NCBI GenBank assembly: GCA_016213825.1
Contig: JACQZP010000009.1
Span: forward strand, 62,001-126,000
Origin: Acetobacterium woodii
GTDB taxonomy: Bacteria; Bacillota; Clostridia; Eubacteriales; Eubacteriaceae
DNA: 64,000 bases
Direction of reading: 5' to 3'
The position numbers were made by a program, and so were the translations under genes. Of this stretch, positions 17,456 to 25,098 are shown piece after piece. The notes beneath the pieces are model-generated. The model was given only the letters and a program-made list of their open reading frames with translations, had not been told where the DNA came from and made no database searches. The stretch's first letter is position 1. Every line of letters starts with the position of its first letter.

Positions 17456-18781
17456 ATGTCGCAGCAACAATACGGCCTGGTTCTTAGTGGCGGCGGTGCC
17501 AAAGGTGCCTTTGAAATGGGTGTTTGGAAGGCCCTCAGAGAGTGTGATTATTCTCTGGGTGCGGTCATTGGCACTTCGGTGGGGGCCCTCAATGCCGCCA
17601 TGATCGCCCAGGATAATTACGATATTGCCATGGAATTCTGGGCCAATCTTACCATTAATCAGGTTCTTGACCTCAATAAAAAAATGACCAACACCTATGT
17701 CGATGAATGGTCTAACGCAAGCTTTGATGTTTTTAGAGATGGTTTTTTGAATATCCTTTTTTCAGACGGCCTTGATATTTCGCCACTGCGCGATAATCTT
17801 ACCAAGTTGATATCCGAAGAAACCATTCGTAGTTCCCCGGTCCGCTTTGGTCTGGTTACTGTCGATATTACCAGCCTCAAACCACGACAATTAATGATTG
17901 AAGATATTCCGGAAGGCCAGCTGATTGACTATCTGCTGGCAAGTGCTGCGCTGCCTATTTTTCAGAAACAGGAAATTGACGGAAAAACCTATATTGATGG
18001 CGGATTTTTTGACAATGTTCCAATTAATTTTATGCTGGAACAGAATTTTAAAGAGATCATCTCGGTTGAATTTCCGGCTCCTGGCATGCGGAAATGGGTT
18101 CGGGATAAAAATGCTGAGATCATTACCGTCAATAACTCCGAATTTCTTGGCGGTATCATGAATTTCGATGCCAAACAAATCGATCAGAATATCAGACTGG
18201 GCTACCTGGATGCTATGAAGGTATTTGGACTCCTGAATGGTAAACACTATTATCTGAATACACAAAAAAGCAATGTTTTTTATCAGAAATTCGTCAGCGC
18301 CCTGGGTCAGCCGCTTTCCAACCAAAAACAATTACAAAAAATGCTGGCGCTGCTCTGCTTACCAGCCGATGCTGGCCAAGATGAAATTTTAAGAGCACTG
18401 GAAAATCTGCTGAAGAAAACCTCATTTAAAAACCAGCCACTTGCTCTTGCGATGCTGGAAATTGCTGGAAAAAGCATGGGTGTATCCCGACTGGAAAACT
18501 ATTCCATTGATTTTTTCATTCAGGCCATTCTAAAAGAGCTGAACCGGCTTTTGGATGAAAATCTCACCCTATTGGACAACCCCAAGATTATCGGAACTTT
18601 TTTGACCCCATCCAATTCCAATTTTTTACGGTATAATTTCATTACCTTTTATATCGTATTTTTGAGTATCCGGGGTGATCTCAGCCCCGAGCGGATGTCG
18701 ACCTTTTTAAGTAAATTTTCACCGGACATCGCCCTTTCTATGATTTCTGTTTTCTATATTCATGAAATTATCAACCACTAA
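17456..18781 (+). CDS. Patatin-like phospholipase
   Basis: 441 residues. The N-terminal 210 residues form a patatin domain with the oxyanion loop SGGGAKGAFEMG (11-22), nucleophile Ser41 in GTSVGALNA and the catalytic Asp181 in DGG, so the Ser-Asp dyad is intact. Family members hydrolyse acyl esters of phospholipids. The remaining 230 residues are helical and not recognised. No signal peptide, so likely cytoplasmic or membrane-associated. GAGGTG ribosome site; ends at a bidirectional terminator. Physiological substrate unknown. Confidence 0.88.
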   Translation: MSQQQYGLVLSGGGAKGAFEMGVWKALRECDYSLGAVIGTSVGALNAAMIAQDNYDIAMEFWANLTINQVLDLNKKMTNTYVDEWSNASFDVFRDGFLNILFSDGLDISPLRDNLTKLISEETIRSSPVRFGLVTVDITSLKPRQLMIEDIPEGQLIDYLLASAALPIFQKQEIDGKTYIDGGFFDNVPINFMLEQNFKEIISVEFPAPGMRKWVRDKNAEIITVNNSEFLGGIMNFDAKQIDQNIRLGYLDAMKVFGLLNGKHYYLNTQKSNVFYQKFVSALGQPLSNQKQLQKMLALLCLPADAGQDEILRALENLLKKTSFKNQPLALAMLEIAGKSMGVSRLENYSIDFFIQAILKELNRLLDENLTLLDNPKIIGTFLTPSNSNFLRYNFITFYIVFLSIRGDLSPERMSTFLSKFSPDIALSMISVFYIHEIINH

Positions 18782-18805
18782 AAAAAGAGCTTTCGCTCTT
18801 TTTTT
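18781..18805. terminator. Bidirectional terminator between convergent genes
   Basis: AAAAAAGAGC / GCTCTTTTTT hairpin with a TTTC loop, between the patatin gene (plus) and the SEC-C gene (minus). A and T tracts on both sides make it usable from both directions. Confidence 0.85.
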
Positions 18806-18810
18806 GTGTG

Positions 18811-19311
18811 CTACTGACCGCAGCACTTTTTATATTTTTTTCCGGAACCGCAGGGACAGGGATCGTTTCGACCAACCTTCACTTCATTTACCACGGTTTT
18901 TGACCGTTTAAATTCTTTTTCCAACTCAACACGTTCGTCTTCCGAAAAGAAATTATCCCACTCTTTTAATGTATATAGCCATTCAGCAGGAACTGCCAGC
19001 ATATTTTTATAAAGCTTGGCAAAGTCAATCTCCAATTTGATTTCAGAATCCAGTTCAATAGACTCCAGTTCAATAGGAGTTATCAGACTGTCACTGATCC
19101 CGTCGATAAATCCCATATATTGGGCGGGGATCATCTTGCTTTCTTTTGCCAGCTCTTCGACCTTGCCTGAAATGGTTGTGATTTTTTCGCCGAGAATCTT
19201 TTGGTATAAGACCTGTTCCTCAGCGCAGTACTTTTCCCAAAACTCATTTTGTTGTTCCTGGGTGCTGCAATTCTCTTCTATGTAGTTTTTCCACGTTTCA
19301 TATAAACTCAT
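18811..19311 (-). CDS. SEC-C motif protein
   Basis: 166 residues. The C-terminus is a canonical SEC-C zinc-binding motif, [19 protein letters not shown], as at the end of SecA. Residues 1-135 are acidic and helical and were not assigned. SEC-C modules bind zinc and can contact ribosomes or SecB; the role of stand-alone carriers is mostly unknown. Ribosome site GAGGAG before the ATG. Convergent with the patatin gene; no operon partner. Confidence 0.85.
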   Translation of the reverse strand: MSLYETWKNYIEENCSTQEQQNEFWEKYCAEEQVLYQKILGEKITTISGKVEELAKESKMIPAQYMGFIDGISDSLITPIELESIELDSEIKLEIDFAKLYKNMLAVPAEWLYTLKEWDNFFSEDERVELEKEFKRSKTVVNEVKVGRNDPCPCGSGKKYKKCCGQ

Positions 19312-19393
19312 TCAATTTCTCCTCATAGTAATCTAGTTTTATTATAGCCTAAAAGCATCGGGAGTTAAACCATTTTCTGACAAACCCTTTAAA

Positions 19394-19720
19394 TTACTTC
19401 ACCAATTCCATCGTAATCGGATTCACAAAGGGTGGCATGCTCATACCAACCTGGTTTTTAATCGTCAGTTTAATCGTCTGACCCTTCGCTGGCACAAAAT
19501 CAAGACTGTCAAATCCCTGCATGTTAACCCGAGCCTGATCGAAATTTTCATTATCCAGCACGGTTACCAACAATTCTGTATCACTGACTTCATCGATGGT
19601 TGCAGTAAAGCTGATGCTGTCTGCCGTTTCATTCGTTGTTGTCTTGGCACTCGGAGTGCATCCCGCAACCAATCCCATTACCAAAAGGACCGTTACCATC
19701 AAACCGATTCGCTTTTTCAT
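19394..19720 (-). CDS. Small putative lipoprotein
   Basis: 108 residues. N-terminus MKKRIGLMVTVLLVMGLVAGC is a lipoprotein signal with lipobox LVAGC. The mature part (about 88 residues) reads like a small beta-rich domain, with FTATIDEVSDTELLVTVLD and a polar C-terminus, as in small OB-type export domains that carry conserved IDE.SDTTLLV patterns. The function is not known. AGGAGA ribosome site. Confidence 0.75.
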   Translation of the reverse strand: MKKRIGLMVTVLLVMGLVAGCTPSAKTTTNETADSISFTATIDEVSDTELLVTVLDNENFDQARVNMQGFDSLDFVPAKGQTIKLTIKNQVGMSMPPFVNPITMELVK

Positions 19721-19874
19721 TTTCTTCTCCTAAACATTTTATTTAATCAAGTATTAATTTATATTAACAGCCCTGCTGTTTTTTATTTAAGAAGTTTTTA
19801 ACCTCTTGTTGATTATAATAGTATTACAGTTTACAATGATTGTATGATAAAAATACATTGAAAGGAATAGCAAC

Positions 19875-20927
19875 TTGAAAAATAACAAACCAAAACAGAC
19901 CAAAACTAAAATTGTAAAAAATAAACCAAATGAGGAATTGGTCTCTGCTCTCATAAAATATTTGAGTTTGGCTTTAGTTGGCGCAGTTATTTTAACTATT
20001 ATTTTTAATCTTTTTCTGTTGCCAATTTTTGACTATAATCCCTGGTTAACTATGTTACTCATAATTATACCCAATATTCTTGTGTTTATTAGTCTCTCTT
20101 ATTTATTCCGAAAAAAATTAAGTTATCTGAAAACTGTGCAAAAGGGTTCTGAACGGGTTGCCGAAGAAAGTTTTGAAGCTTATATTCCACTTCGGGGAAA
20201 TAACGAGCTCACCGATATCGCCAACAATGTAAATCTGATTCATGATTTATATGAAGCCAAAAACAAGGCCGAAGCGCTTGCCAAGATGGAAAACCATCAT
20301 ATTATCACCTCAATATCAAATAAAATCCATGCCCCGTTGACTGGCATTGTTGGTTATCTGGAGCGTATTCAAAACCCTGATGACCATGACTTTGCCAAAA
20401 AAGAAGCCTATTTAAAAACAGCACTGCATAAAACGTATCAGGTCATCAACTTTATTGACGATCTTTTTGAGCACGCTTTTACCGATAATGGTAAAGGCTA
20501 CTATCAGTTTAAAGTCTACAACGGAAAACCCCTGATTCATCAACTGCTTGATTCTTGCAGCAAAGCCATTGAAGAAGCTGGATTTGATGTGGTCCTGGAA
20601 AATTGCATCGAACGTGATTTCACCCTTTGGGTAGATCTGGAGCAACTTCAACGAATTTTTGATTACCTGATCTCCAATATTATTAAGTATGCCGACCCCG
20701 CCAAGCCAGTGGATTTTGGCCTGATTCTCAATAAAAACGAACTCTGTATTATTCTGCGTAACAAAACCATCAGTAACTCGGATAGCTCAGGTAAAACCGT
20801 CATTGATGCCGAGGGTTCCAGTTTGGATTCCTGCCGAAAAATCATCACCCGTCACCAGGGCCGCATCGACTACTATCAGCTTAACCAGTTATTCAAGGTG
20901 GAGCTGATCCTGCCGATCCATCAATAA
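19875..20927 (+). CDS. Sensor-histidine-kinase-like protein with degenerate catalytic motifs
   Basis: 350 residues starting at TTG, with AAAGGA eight bases upstream. Two membrane segments (about 25-50 and 58-78) lead into a HAMP-like segment and a HisKA-like helix at 140-165. Where a kinase has SHELRTPL, this protein reads SNKIHAPL, so the phosphoacceptor His is Asn149. In the ATPase-like domain the N box (YLISNIIKY, Asn268) is kept, but the G1 box DxGxG is absent (LRNKTIS at 294-300) and the G2 glycines read GSSLDS. It is therefore unlikely to be an active kinase. No response regulator gene adjoins it; the next gene is the macA-like gene 308 bases on, after a terminator. Confidence 0.75.
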   Translation: MKNNKPKQTKTKIVKNKPNEELVSALIKYLSLALVGAVILTIIFNLFLLPIFDYNPWLTMLLIIIPNILVFISLSYLFRKKLSYLKTVQKGSERVAEESFEAYIPLRGNNELTDIANNVNLIHDLYEAKNKAEALAKMENHHIITSISNKIHAPLTGIVGYLERIQNPDDHDFAKKEAYLKTALHKTYQVINFIDDLFEHAFTDNGKGYYQFKVYNGKPLIHQLLDSCSKAIEEAGFDVVLENCIERDFTLWVDLEQLQRIFDYLISNIIKYADPAKPVDFGLILNKNELCIILRNKTISNSDSSGKTVIDAEGSSLDSCRKIITRHQGRIDYYQLNQLFKVELILPIHQ

Positions 20928-20942
20928 CGTGTGTACTTCAGG

Positions 20943-20970
20943 ACCCCAATTGGGGTTTTTTTTATTTTTT
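20943..20970 (+). terminator. Rho-independent terminator after the kinase-like gene
   Basis: ACCCCAATTGGGGT perfect palindrome followed by a T-rich tract. Confidence 0.85.
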
Positions 20971-21104
20971 GTCAAAAAGTCTTAAGAATTTAGGTAACCT
21001 GATCTTCATATTTTACGCTTATACTTAAACTATCCGATCGATCATATCAAAAGATCTTAATAAATATAAACCGAACCATTAATAAGTAAAATTAAATAAA
21101 GTGC

Positions 21105-21133
21105 TTGACAATCATCATTACTTGTATTATTGT
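21105..21133 (+). promoter_or_regulatory. Predicted promoter of the macAB-like operon
   Basis: TTGACA and TATTGT with 17 bases between, 103 bases upstream of the macA-like start. The -10 box and most of the spacer lie inside the inverted repeat at 21116-21165. Confidence 0.55.
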
Positions 21134-21165
21134 ATCAAGTGGTTAATACAATAATACAAGTAATG
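21116..21165. repeat. 19-bp inverted repeat overlapping the macAB-like promoter
   Basis: Perfect arms CATTACTTGTATTATTGTA (21116-21134) and its complement (21147-21165) around a 12-base centre. Similarity extends outward (CTTGACAATC versus the complement of GATTGCAAG). It covers the spacer and -10 box of the predicted promoter, so it could be an operator for a dimeric repressor or a hairpin at the start of the mRNA. No regulator gene adjoins it. Confidence 0.75.
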
Positions 21166-21235
21166 ATTGCAAGTAACTATTTTTTAAAATTCTATTATCA
21201 AATTCCAATACCAAAAAGAAATAAAAGGAGACGTT

Positions 21236-22153
21236 ATGAAGAAAAAAGGAATTATTCTATGTGTTGTGATTGGGGTAGCCCTACTGGTTGGCGGGGGTGC
21301 CTATGTTTATGCGAATTCCCAGAAAGCACCTGAGATTTCAGTAAAAACATCCCCCTTGGCCAAGGCCACCCTTCAAAATACGATTTCGGCTACCGGTGTT
21401 GTTGAAAGTTATACCAAGGTCAAAGTCAGCGATACCAGCAATGACAACATTGAAAAACTCTATGTGTCCGTTGGTCAGGCCGTGGCTAAAGGCGACTGGT
21501 TATGCCAATTGTATAACAAAGCGGATGACAGCTACAGCTATGTTAAAGCCTCAACCGGTGGAACGATTACGGCCGTTAATGCCGTTAAAGGGAACCCCGC
21601 CAATGGCGAGCTTTTTACCATTGAAGACACCAACGACCTTAAAGTTCGAGGTAAGGTTAAAGAAGCCGATTTGAATCATATTCATGAAAACATGCCCGTA
21701 CTGGTAAAGGCTGATGCCACCGGGGATAAGGTATTCCCGGGTAACCTGACTAAAATAGCCCCAACTGCAATCAAAAGTGAGGCAACCACCACTGCAACCA
21801 ACAACAAAGCAGAATTTGAAGTTGAGGTTGATCTTCCCAGTGATGCAACCGGATTAAAAATCGGGATGAATACCCGTTTAAGTATCGTCAGTGAAGAGCG
21901 TGCTGATGTTTTCTGTGTTCCTTTTGAAGCACTGGTTGTCGATAGTGCCGGTCAGTCCAGCATTTACATTGCTAAAGAAAACCCCGTCGAACAAGGGTCC
22001 TTTACAGTTGAATCCATTCCCGTAACTACCGGTCTGGAAACTGATTCGTTAATTGAAATCGCTGGTGATCAGCTCAGCGCCGGGATGTCTGTTATTACCC
22101 AACCGCAAACCGTTTCGCCAGGTACGCTTGTTTCTGTGGAAGCTGGGGCATAA
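21236..22153 (+). CDS. HlyD/MacA-like efflux adaptor protein
   Basis: 305 residues with one N-terminal membrane anchor (about 4-26), then a biotinyl-lipoyl-like region (ATLQNTISATGVVESYTKVKVS ... KGDWLCQLYN), then beta-barrel and membrane-proximal domains. The long coiled-coil hairpin of Gram-negative MacA is short or absent, as expected where there is no outer membrane. It is the extracytoplasmic partner of the ATPase and permease that follow directly; the stop codon adjoins the next ATG. AGGAG ribosome site. Substrate unknown: related Firmicute systems export peptides or lipids. Confidence 0.85.
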   Translation: MKKKGIILCVVIGVALLVGGGAYVYANSQKAPEISVKTSPLAKATLQNTISATGVVESYTKVKVSDTSNDNIEKLYVSVGQAVAKGDWLCQLYNKADDSYSYVKASTGGTITAVNAVKGNPANGELFTIEDTNDLKVRGKVKEADLNHIHENMPVLVKADATGDKVFPGNLTKIAPTAIKSEATTTATNNKAEFEVEVDLPSDATGLKIGMNTRLSIVSEERADVFCVPFEALVVDSAGQSSIYIAKENPVEQGSFTVESIPVTTGLETDSLIEIAGDQLSAGMSVITQPQTVSPGTLVSVEAGA

Positions 22154-22885
22154 ATGATGGGCAATAAAATTATCGAAATGCGCGGTATCGTCAAATCCTA
22201 CTATTTGGGAACTCCCAATGAACTGGAAATTCTCCATGGCATTGATCTCGACGTTTACGAGGGCGAATTTCTATCCATTGTCGGCGCTTCCGGTTCCGGC
22301 AAATCCACCTTAATGAATATCCTTGGGGCGTTGGATCGTCCCACTAAAGGCCATTATTATCTGGATCACCTGCCCATGGAAAACGTCAAAGACGATGGTT
22401 TATCACAAATTCGGAACAAAAAAATTGGCTTTGTCTTCCAAACCTTTAATCTCATTCCTCGTTCCACTGCCTTAAAAAACGTCGCCCTGCCGATGCTTTA
22501 CGGTGGGGTATCCCGCAGTGAGCGGTCTCGACGAGCTACCGAATTGCTGCAATTAGTCGAAATGGGCGGTCGTTCCCATCATCGCCCCAATGAATTATCC
22601 GGTGGTCAAAAACAACGGGTGGCGATTGCCCGAGCTATGGCCAACGATCCAGCAATTATTCTGGCCGATGAACCCACCGGCGCATTGGACACCCATACCG
22701 GTCGTCTGGTCATGGATATCTTTCACCGGCTCCATCAGGAACAGGGCAAAACCATTATTCTGATTACTCATAATTCGGAGCTTGCCGAAGAAACCCAGCG
22801 AACCATTCGGCTTCGGGATGGTTCGATTGTCGAAAACCGCAAAAATGGTCATTATCAGTTGGAGGGATGCTATGAATCTGTTTGA
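22154..22885 (+). CDS. MacB/LolD-type ABC transporter ATP-binding protein
   Basis: 243 residues. Walker A GASGSGKST, Q-loop FVFQTFNLIPR, signature LSGGQKQRVAIARA, Walker B ILADEPTGALD and the switch His in LITHNSE are all present, so it should be an active ATPase. The family drives mechanotransmission by FtsX-fold permeases rather than classic import. Its start adjoins the macA-like stop, and its end overlaps the permease start by 14 bases, indicating translational coupling. Confidence 0.93.
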   Translation: MMGNKIIEMRGIVKSYYLGTPNELEILHGIDLDVYEGEFLSIVGASGSGKSTLMNILGALDRPTKGHYYLDHLPMENVKDDGLSQIRNKKIGFVFQTFNLIPRSTALKNVALPMLYGGVSRSERSRRATELLQLVEMGGRSHHRPNELSGGQKQRVAIARAMANDPAIILADEPTGALDTHTGRLVMDIFHRLHQEQGKTIILITHNSELAEETQRTIRLRDGSIVENRKNGHYQLEGCYESV

Positions 22886-24122
22886 AAATATCCGCCTGGC
22901 GTTGGAAGGTTTAAGAGCGAACAAGATGCGGGCCCTGTTAACGATGCTGGGCATCATCATCGGTATCGCGTCAGTTATGGCTATCTCCACTTTGGGTTCG
23001 GCGATGACCGGCTCGGTCACAAAAACCATGGATAAAATCGGCGGGAAAAATATTATGGTTTCCCTGTCGCCCAAAAATTATGATACCCAGTCCACCCTTC
23101 AAGAAGACGATTTGATCACCCAAGAAGAACTTAATGATTTTAGAAGCACCTATACTGATCAGATCAAGGCCATCAGCTTTTCCACCGGCATGGGGTCGGG
23201 TCAACTTAACAGCGGATTTATTCATAAAGACGTTAGCATTACCGGCGCCAGCCCTGATTATGGTCTGGTCAACAATATCAATCTGGTTCAGGGGCGCTTT
23301 ATTAATGAACGGGATATCGATGGGACCCGAAATGTCATCATCATTGATACCACCCTGCGAAACAGCCTGGTTGGTGTCGACGGTGATGTGATTGGTAAAG
23401 AAATCCAAGTGGATACCAAGTCCACCAATGAAACTTACACCGTTATCGGCGTCTACGAAAAACTGGTGATTGATAACCCGTTGTTCTATATGGGCGATGA
23501 TACCCGAATCGAATGCTTTATTCCCATCACCACTGCCAAATCCTTGAATCCAGACACGGCCAATCAGAATGGCTATGAGAACTTTACCATTATGGCCACT
23601 TCCAATACCGACTCAGCGGCCTTCGCCCTGACCACTAAGGATTATTTTATTAAGGGATTAGGCCCCTTATCCGACTATACGATTCAGGCGGAAAGCCTGG
23701 AAGCCATTGCCAGTGAGGCCACTGGGATGCTTTCCACCTTATCTCTGGGGATCTCGGTAATTGCCGGAATCTCCCTATTGGTCGGCGGGATTGGCGTAAT
23801 GAATATCATGCTGGTCTCGGTCACCGAACGAACCAAAGAAATCGGTATTCGTAAAGCTTTAGGGGCTCGTAATTCGGCCATCCGCAGCCAGTTTATCATT
23901 GAGGCGATGATTATTTGTCTGATCGGTGGAATGATCGGCGTCGGACTTGGCTCCGCCCTGGGAATAATGGGCAGCACCCTGATGAAATTCCCAACGAATC
24001 CGCCATTTTTACCGATGATCATTGCGCTCTGCTTCTCCATGGCCATTGGTGTCTTCTTTGGCTTTTATCCAGCCAATAAAGCCGCCAAGCTGGATCCGAT
24101 TGACGCGTTGCGGTATGAATAG
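22872..24122 (+). CDS. MacB-type ABC transporter permease (FtsX fold)
   Basis: 416 residues from the ATG preceded by GGAGGG; the longer frame upstream lies within the ATPase gene. Topology is MacB-like: one N-terminal membrane helix (LTMLGIIIGIASVMAIS), a 240-residue extracytoplasmic MacB_PCD domain, and three C-terminal helices containing GGIGVMNIMLVSVTERTKEIGIRKALGA, shown in parts: GGIGVMNIML and TERTKEIGIRKALGA. It completes a three-gene efflux operon. No TolC is expected in a Gram-positive cell. Confidence 0.92.
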   Translation: MNLFENIRLALEGLRANKMRALLTMLGIIIGIASVMAISTLGSAMTGSVTKTMDKIGGKNIMVSLSPKNYDTQSTLQEDDLITQEELNDFRSTYTDQIKAISFSTGMGSGQLNSGFIHKDVSITGASPDYGLVNNINLVQGRFINERDIDGTRNVIIIDTTLRNSLVGVDGDVIGKEIQVDTKSTNETYTVIGVYEKLVIDNPLFYMGDDTRIECFIPITTAKSLNPDTANQNGYENFTIMATSNTDSAAFALTTKDYFIKGLGPLSDYTIQAESLEAIASEATGMLSTLSLGISVIAGISLLVGGIGVMNIMLVSVTERTKEIGIRKALGARNSAIRSQFIIEAMIICLIGGMIGVGLGSALGIMGSTLMKFPTNPPFLPMIIALCFSMAIGVFFGFYPANKAAKLDPIDALRYE

Positions 24123-24175
24123 ACATCCTGATTCATCAGCATTGCAAATTTCGGCAAATTGCATCTGATAATTTA

Positions 24176-24219
24176 AAAGCTTCATCCAAAGCTTGAATTC
24201 AAGCTTTGGATGAAGCTTT
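24176..24219 (+). terminator. Terminator: 44-base perfect palindrome after the macAB-like operon
   Basis: Two 22-base arms are exact complements (aaagcttcatccaaagcttg followed by aa and the mirror arm) with no unpaired loop, followed by gatttttt. It should end transcription of the efflux operon. The stem is about twice the usual terminator length. Confidence 0.8.
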
Positions 24220-24313
24220 GATTTTTTAATCATTAATTTTATTATCCTGATTTCCTCTTGGGCATCGGTCGAAGTTATGTTGATCTCAGCTCTGAGTGCT
24301 TTAGTGTGGGCTG

Positions 24314-24667
24314 CTAATGATGTTCTACATATTCAACAATCGTCCCATCCAAATGTTTTACCGTCATATTCATGCCCGTTGGAACCGCCTTCAAATCATG
24401 AATAATTGTAGCTCCATTATTTAATAAGAAGTTTCTGAAATCAACGACGGAATCAACTAAAAATGTTGCTTGAGTCTCTCGAAATGGTTTTAACGCTTCA
24501 TTTGATCCAGCTAGGATTAAAATATTGCCGATCTGTGCCAATTCCAGATCTTCTTGAGGATATTTAAATCTCAACTTGCATTTTTCATTCAATATCTTTT
24601 CGTAGAAGTCAATGGATACCTCGATGTCTTCTACATAAAATCGGTTTAACATTTGTTTTATTTTCAT
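24314..24667 (-). CDS. VOC (glyoxalase/bleomycin resistance fold) family protein
   Basis: 117 residues from MKIKQMLNRFYVEDIEVS. The pattern of the VOC fold is visible: VEDIEVSIDFYEKIL, ELAQIGNILILAG, FLVDSVVDFRNFLLNNGA, and a C-terminal NMTVKHLDGTIVEYVEH with a metal-ligand-type Glu. Such proteins bind metals and act on small molecules; this one's substrate is unknown. The start is chosen over the Met eight codons upstream because AAGG precedes it. Monocistronic. Confidence 0.8.
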   Translation of the reverse strand: MKIKQMLNRFYVEDIEVSIDFYEKILNEKCKLRFKYPQEDLELAQIGNILILAGSNEALKPFRETQATFLVDSVVDFRNFLLNNGATIIHDLKAVPTGMNMTVKHLDGTIVEYVEHH

Positions 24668-24768
24668 GATACACCTTACCTCGTTATTCAATTATATGCT
24701 CGAATTCCAAAAATCACAACGAATAATGTGATGCTAACTACATTTTATACAACGATATTGAGTAAAAT

Positions 24769-24939
24769 CTACTCAATTGCAGTAATGATCTGCTTCAGAC
24801 GCTCGGGATATTTCGTATAAAATCGGCTGCATGGCTTCGCCCACACCTGCAAAGGAAGGTTGATCCCGACATCATAAAGACTGAGAATGACAGCCTTATC
24901 ATCCGTCATCACTGTTTGCTTTAAGCAATCGATGCACAT
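24769..24939 (-). pseudogene. Short open frame, possible gene remnant
   Basis: A 56-codon frame (MCIDCLKQTVMTDDKAVILS ... ending ERLKQIITAIE) in an otherwise empty 430-base gap between the VOC gene and the ChW gene. It reads like a normal protein C-terminus (YDVGINLPLQVWAKP then FYTKYPERLKQ), but I see no ribosome site and no family. It could be a small gene, a decayed gene or chance. Confidence 0.3.
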
Positions 24940-24947
24940 CTATGCAC

Positions 24948-24981
24948 AAAGCACTTAACGCAATTACGCATTAAGTGCTTT
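24948..24981 (-). terminator. Hairpin downstream of the ChW-protein gene
   Basis: Perfect 11-bp stem (AAAGCACTTAA / TTAAGTGCTTT) with a 12-base loop, about 120 bases after the ChW gene stop. The T run is only three bases, so termination would be weak. Confidence 0.5.
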
Positions 24982-25098
24982 GTTGTTTACCTCATTTAGA
25001 CTTTATCGATTTTTTTAGATTAATCTTTCATTTTTACCATAATCGTATCGATTCCAGAAATTTTTTCTAATGTGCCAGTTGGTATATCGTGGTTTCTC

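Noticed and set aside
22049-22237. Separate small gene at the junction of the macA-like and ATPase genes
   Set aside because: Antisense frame covering the abutting stop and start codons; no ribosome site.
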